Shown here piece after piece: positions 64,000 through 64,000 of a DNA stretch of 64,000 nucleotides. Within the stretch, counting starts at the first letter, position 1. The number at the start of each line of letters is the position of its first letter. A program made the translations under genes and the position numbers. Origin of the DNA: Lachnospiraceae bacterium (lineage in GTDB: Bacteria > Bacillota > Clostridia > Lachnospirales > Lachnospiraceae); the NCBI GenBank assembly GCA_024405115.1, contig JAKSPD010000003.1, positions 83,114 through 147,113 on the forward strand, read 5' to 3'. The notes beneath the pieces are model-generated. The model ran no database searches. It had not been told where the DNA came from and saw only the letters and a list, made by a program, of their open reading frames with translations.

Positions 64000-64000
64000 C

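Overview
The window looks like chromosome from an anaerobic, low-to-moderate GC Firmicute of class Clostridia, most plausibly a Lachnospiraceae-type bacterium. The clues are pyruvate:ferredoxin oxidoreductase, coproporphyrinogen dehydrogenase HemZ, a Rex redox repressor, Mini-III RNase, RqcH, a HrcA/CIRCE-type groESL operon, GerW/YtfJ and DUF2953 proteins, and strong AGGAGG ribosome sites. Species cannot be named from sequence alone. Genes are packed tightly, often with ATGA or TAATG overlaps, and no stretch longer than about 260 bp lacks a gene.

Layout. 1-11.0 kb is housekeeping: end of recN, glgA, a PrsA-like lipoprotein, an M18 aminopeptidase, a CDF metal transporter, a NusG-II protein, tRNA-Met and tRNA-Val (minus), a lipid kinase, ispF-cysS-mrnC, a small HExxH membrane protein and prmA. 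A tRNA-Thr at 11.09 kb is followed by a decayed prophage or integrative element (about 11.2-17.1 kb). That element holds a frameshifted tyrosine integrase, a SecB-like chaperone with a small partner gene and an ADP-ribosyltransferase-like gene, dinD, a CI-like repressor with a lambda-like operator region, and a Cro-like gene start fused to the tail of a giant phage protein.

17.2-23.1 kb carries a glutamine-type ABC transporter (fused binding protein/permease, then ATPase), a membrane-anchored SpoIIE-type phosphatase fused to an anti-sigma-like ATPase domain, and a STAS antagonist. 23.3-32.7 kb has trmO (minus), rlmB, relA, hemZ, an MGMT-like gene and nifJ. 32.8-42.1 kb has a long-form prs (minus), a large MscS-family channel, der, an amidohydrolase, an M20 hydrolase (minus) and rnhA (minus). 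42.2-60.1 kb has ilvE, groES-groEL, rex, an M20 hydrolase, yebC, rqcH, yicC-gmk-rpoZ-rimO-pgsA, DUF2953-gerW, the aspartate-to-threonine genes (homoserine dehydrogenase, aspartate kinase, thrC) and an AI-2E family transporter. The window ends with an M20 hydrolase (minus), a rhomboid-like protein, xerD and greA (minus).

The most interesting locus is at 12.36-13.56 kb inside the element. Gene order and protein features resemble a toxin-antitoxin-chaperone (TAC) defence module of the CmdTAC kind: an ART-fold toxin candidate, a small antitoxin candidate and a SecB-like chaperone. The toxin candidate is split by an in-frame TAA. The reading frame continues for 72 more codons, and that downstream part contains the only plausible catalytic glutamate. 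The locus is therefore either a freshly disarmed module or one that needs stop readthrough. Next to it is a compact CI/Cro-type switch with three related operators that has outlived the rest of the phage.
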